This document shows, piece after piece, positions 61,744 to 64,000 of a DNA stretch of 64,000 nt. The stretch is taken from assembly GCF_007991635.1 (NCBI RefSeq), contig NZ_BJYS01000025.1, positions 1 to 64,000 on the forward strand, given 5' to 3'. A program made the position numbers and the translations under genes. The notes beneath the pieces were generated by a model that saw nothing but the letters and a program-made list of their open reading frames with translations, ran no database searches and was not told where the DNA came from. This stretch comes from Adhaeribacter aerolatus (GTDB lineage: Bacteria; Bacteroidota; Bacteroidia; Cytophagales; Hymenobacteraceae). Each line of letters opens with the position of its first letter. Positions within the stretch are counted from its first letter, which is position 1.

Positions 61744-62904
61744 ATGGAAAATTTAACCTTAGAACAACCAGTTTTAACTTCTTTGGATAATTCTGATAAG
61801 CCTGAAATTCTGTACATCGATGATGAAGAAGATAATCTGCTGGTTTTTAAATCAGCTTTCCGGCGGCATTATAAGGTGCACACTGCCATATCCGGCGAGG
61901 AGGGATTAGCCATTCTGCAAGAAAAAGATGTATCGCTGGTAATAACCGACCAGCGGATGCCCCGCATGACCGGTGTACAATTTTTACAGAACCTACCCGA
62001 GGAAAAAGATTTAATCCGGATGATACTGACCGGCTACAGCGATATGGAGTCTATTATAGAGGCCATTAATACCGGCAAGGTTTACCGCTACATTGTTAAG
62101 CCCTGGGACAAAGAAGAACTTAAAATTACCATGGACAACGCTATTGAGGCTTTCCGGCTGCGGCGGGCGAATAAACAACTGATTCAGGAGTTAAAAGACG
62201 CCAACGAAGACCTGGAGCAGAAAGTAGTAGACCGCACCCTGGAAGTAAACCTGCAGAAAATAGAGGTAGAAAAGTTGTTGCTGAATATTTTGCCCGCTGA
62301 AGTCGCCCACGAACTAAAAGAAAAAGGCGTGGCTACACCCCGGTATTACGAGAGCGTTTCGGTGCTTTTTACCGATTTTATAGGCTTTACTAAAATTGCC
62401 GAAGGCCTATCGCCCCAGAAACTGGTTGCCGAACTAAACGATTGTTTTATGGCCTTTGATGCCATTATTGAAAAACACAACCTCGAAAAAATTAAAACCA
62501 TTGGCGATGCGTACATGTGTGCGGGTGGTATTCCGGTGCCCAGCCAATCGCACGCGGTAGATGCTATCCTGGCTGGTCTGGAAATTCAGGCTTACATCCG
62601 GGATCTGAACGAAAACCGCTTAGCCAACGGGCAGGCCCCCTGGGATTTACGCATTGGCATTCATACGGGGCCAGTGGTAGCGGGCGTGGTAGGCCGCAAA
62701 AAGTTTGCTTACGATATTTGGGGCGATACCGTAAATATTGCCAGCCGCATGGAGTCGAGTGGCGAGAGCGGCCGGGTAAATATTTCGGATGCTACCTTTG
62801 CGATGGTAAAGGATTGGTTTCAGTGCCTGTACCGCGGCAAAGTATCGGCCAAAAATAAAGGCGATGTAGATATGTATTTTGTTGATAAAGAGTTTGTTTC
62901 CTAA
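61744..62904 (+). CDS. Response regulator with class III adenylyl cyclase output
   Basis: Protein of about 386 residues from the ATG at 61744 (a longer TTG-initiated frame begins at 61690). Receiver domain 20-140 with acidic D26/D27, phospho-acceptor Asp69 in V-I-T-D-Q-R-M-P and Lys119. A coiled coil at 140-185 leads to a class III cyclase: metal aspartates Asp211 (L-F-T-D-F) and Asp255 (G-D-A-Y), Lys251 and Asp324 as adenine-specifying residues, Asn331 and Arg335 for catalysis. Those residues predict cAMP rather than cGMP. It forms a two-component pair with the adjacent kinase. No cAMP-binding regulator lies in the window. Confidence 0.92.
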   Translation: MENLTLEQPVLTSLDNSDKPEILYIDDEEDNLLVFKSAFRRHYKVHTAISGEEGLAILQEKDVSLVITDQRMPRMTGVQFLQNLPEEKDLIRMILTGYSDMESIIEAINTGKVYRYIVKPWDKEELKITMDNAIEAFRLRRANKQLIQELKDANEDLEQKVVDRTLEVNLQKIEVEKLLLNILPAEVAHELKEKGVATPRYYESVSVLFTDFIGFTKIAEGLSPQKLVAELNDCFMAFDAIIEKHNLEKIKTIGDAYMCAGGIPVPSQSHAVDAILAGLEIQAYIRDLNENRLANGQAPWDLRIGIHTGPVVAGVVGRKKFAYDIWGDTVNIASRMESSGESGRVNISDATFAMVKDWFQCLYRGKVSAKNKGDVDMYFVDKEFVS

Positions 62905-62956
62905 ATAATAAATTTATACCTTAGCTAACGCTAGGTAACCAAAAGAAGCCTTAGGC

Positions 62957-62994
62957 AAAAAAGTCGGTCGTCCCGTAAGACGACCGACTTTTTT
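62957..62994. terminator. Bidirectional terminator
   Basis: Perfect 16-bp stem with arms AAAAAAGTCGGTCGTC and GACGACCGACTTTTTT and a six-base loop. A and T runs on both sides serve the convergent cyclase and LOG genes. Confidence 0.9.
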
Positions 62995-63019
62995 GTATCC
63001 GACAAAATAAGCTGCCAGC

Positions 63020-63883
63020 TTAAAAGTTTGGTGATAGTAAATATTTACTGTAAAATTCATCAATTACTTTAACGGCTTCGGTAGGGGTATCCACAATATT
63101 CACCAGCTTCAGATCTTCGGGGTTAATATTGCTTTCCTGGGTCAGCATGACGCTTTCTATCCAATCCAGGAGGCCTTGCCAGTAGGCTTTGCCCACCAGA
63201 ATAATCGGGAAACGGCCAATTTTGCGCGTCTGAATCAGCGTAATGGCTTCGAATAATTCATCCAGCGTACCAAAACCGCCGGGCATTACTACAAAGCCTT
63301 GCGCGTATTTAATAAACATCACCTTCCGGACAAAGAAGTAATCGAAATTAATCAGCTTGTCCGAATCGATGTAAATATTATGGAATTGCTCAAACGGCAG
63401 CTCAATATTTAAACCCACCGATTTGCCTCCTTCGGAATGAGCGCCTTTATTACCGGCTTCCATGATGCCGGGGCCACCGCCGGTAATAACGCCGTAACCG
63501 TGGCGTACCAGTTTAGCGGCTATTTCTTCGGCCATAATGTAATAGGGGTTGTCGGGCTTGGTGCGGGCCGAACCAAAAATAGAAACGCAGGGCCCAATGC
63601 GCGATAGCTTTTCGAAGCCATCTACAAATTCGGCCATTACTTTAAATATCTGCCACGAATCGGCAATTTTTATCTCATTCCAGTCTTTATCAACAAAGGC
63701 TTTCCGGATTTTCTGGTCTTCTTCAGAAATCTGCAGGTTTTCCTCGCGGGCCATTTGCCGGGCTTTCTTAATTGATTTTACCTTATTGGCGTTGGCTTCG
63801 GGCTGAATAATGGTTTTGCCGCTGCCAATGTTGGCGTTTTCTTCTTGAAGTTTGGTTTTACTCGTTTTTCTAAGTTTAGTCAT
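63020..63883 (-). CDS. LOG-family protein (TIGR00730; cytokinin-type phosphoribohydrolase)
   Basis: Protein of 287 residues. The Rossmann-like LOG core occupies about 95-270: F-G-S-A-R-T, V-I-T-G-G-G-P-G-I-M-E-A-G-N-K-G-A near 130-147 and the hallmark P-G-G-F-G-T-L-D-E-L near 196-205. An extra charged N-terminal region of about 85 residues precedes it. LOG enzymes release the base from nucleoside 5'-monophosphates (YgdH/PpnN type). The cellular substrate here is unknown. Convergent with the cyclase gene across a strong terminator. Confidence 0.85.
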   Translation of the reverse strand: MTKLRKTSKTKLQEENANIGSGKTIIQPEANANKVKSIKKARQMAREENLQISEEDQKIRKAFVDKDWNEIKIADSWQIFKVMAEFVDGFEKLSRIGPCVSIFGSARTKPDNPYYIMAEEIAAKLVRHGYGVITGGGPGIMEAGNKGAHSEGGKSVGLNIELPFEQFHNIYIDSDKLINFDYFFVRKVMFIKYAQGFVVMPGGFGTLDELFEAITLIQTRKIGRFPIILVGKAYWQGLLDWIESVMLTQESNINPEDLKLVNIVDTPTEAVKVIDEFYSKYLLSPNF

Positions 63884-64000
63884 ATGCTGATGCGTAAAGA
63901 TCGGTAAAGCCGGCTAATAAGTTAAAGCTTAACCGCTTGTGTTACCGGCACCCGTTTACTTGTGTTAAAAATAAAAAGTTGCCGGGTGGTAGTTACTGTT

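Overview
The window reads as a chromosomal segment of a Bacteroidota bacterium, most likely order Cytophagales and close to Hymenobacteraceae (Adhaeribacter-like; the genus is a guess). Supporting signs are a SusC/SusD pair, a type IX secretion C-terminal sorting domain, several promoters of the form TAnnTTTG, weak Shine-Dalgarno signals, several TTG/GTG starts and AT-rich intergenic DNA. I see no insertion sequence, prophage, CRISPR array or rRNA operon. There is one tRNA, tRNA-Val(GAC).

Layout. 0.5-6.2 kb holds small housekeeping and envelope genes (lipoprotein, YgjP-like metalloprotease, YkvA/DUF1232 protein, NlpC/P60 hydrolase, hotdog thioesterase, outer-membrane barrel). 6.4-11.2 kb has tRNA-Val, a POT peptide transporter, two related STAS-like proteins and an aminotransferase/sulfotransferase pair. 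13.4-19.6 kb, minus strand, is a sulfur assimilation block: siroheme sulfite reductase, a flavin reductase, a fused precorrin-2 dehydrogenase/TSUP transporter and O-succinylhomoserine sulfhydrylase. 19.8-26.8 kb carries kynureninase and kynurenine 3-monooxygenase separated by two DNA-alkylation repair genes and a GH1-like gene. 27-36.5 kb has rpoN, asnS, an enoyl-CoA hydratase, a DUF4142 lipoprotein, two small paralogues and uvrA. 36.9-45.6 kb is a surface-polysaccharide group (three GT2 proteins, one fused to a methyltransferase, a polysaccharide deacetylase, an ABC exporter) with a lytic transglycosylase. 46-54 kb has SusC/SusD and a class A PBP. 54.5-63.9 kb has a 1570-residue secreted subtilase-like protein with MBG modules and a hexapeptide repeat, a TPR histidine kinase next to a receiver-adenylyl cyclase, and a LOG-family protein.

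Most notable result. The roughly 340-nt leader of the sulfite reductase gene (minus strand, 19193-19561) holds two short ORFs missed by ordinary ORF calling, one with five clustered Cys codons and one with four consecutive Cys codons. Each is followed by a hairpin (a clear terminator after the first, a weaker one after the second). Upstream of each hairpin is a segment that could pair with its left arm and act as an antiterminator. This looks like a tandem cysteine-sensing ribosome-mediated attenuator. When cysteinyl-tRNA is scarce it would let transcription through into sulfite reduction and perhaps the genes behind it. The inference rests on sequence alone.

Other points of interest are the siroheme-enzyme/TSUP fusion, a V-D-G-S-V-F repeat whose peptide is conserved while its codons vary, loss of the usual subtilase histidine in the same protein, a histidine kinase paired with a receiver-cyclase, and three small intergenic elements with the same inverted-repeat architecture but unrelated sequences.
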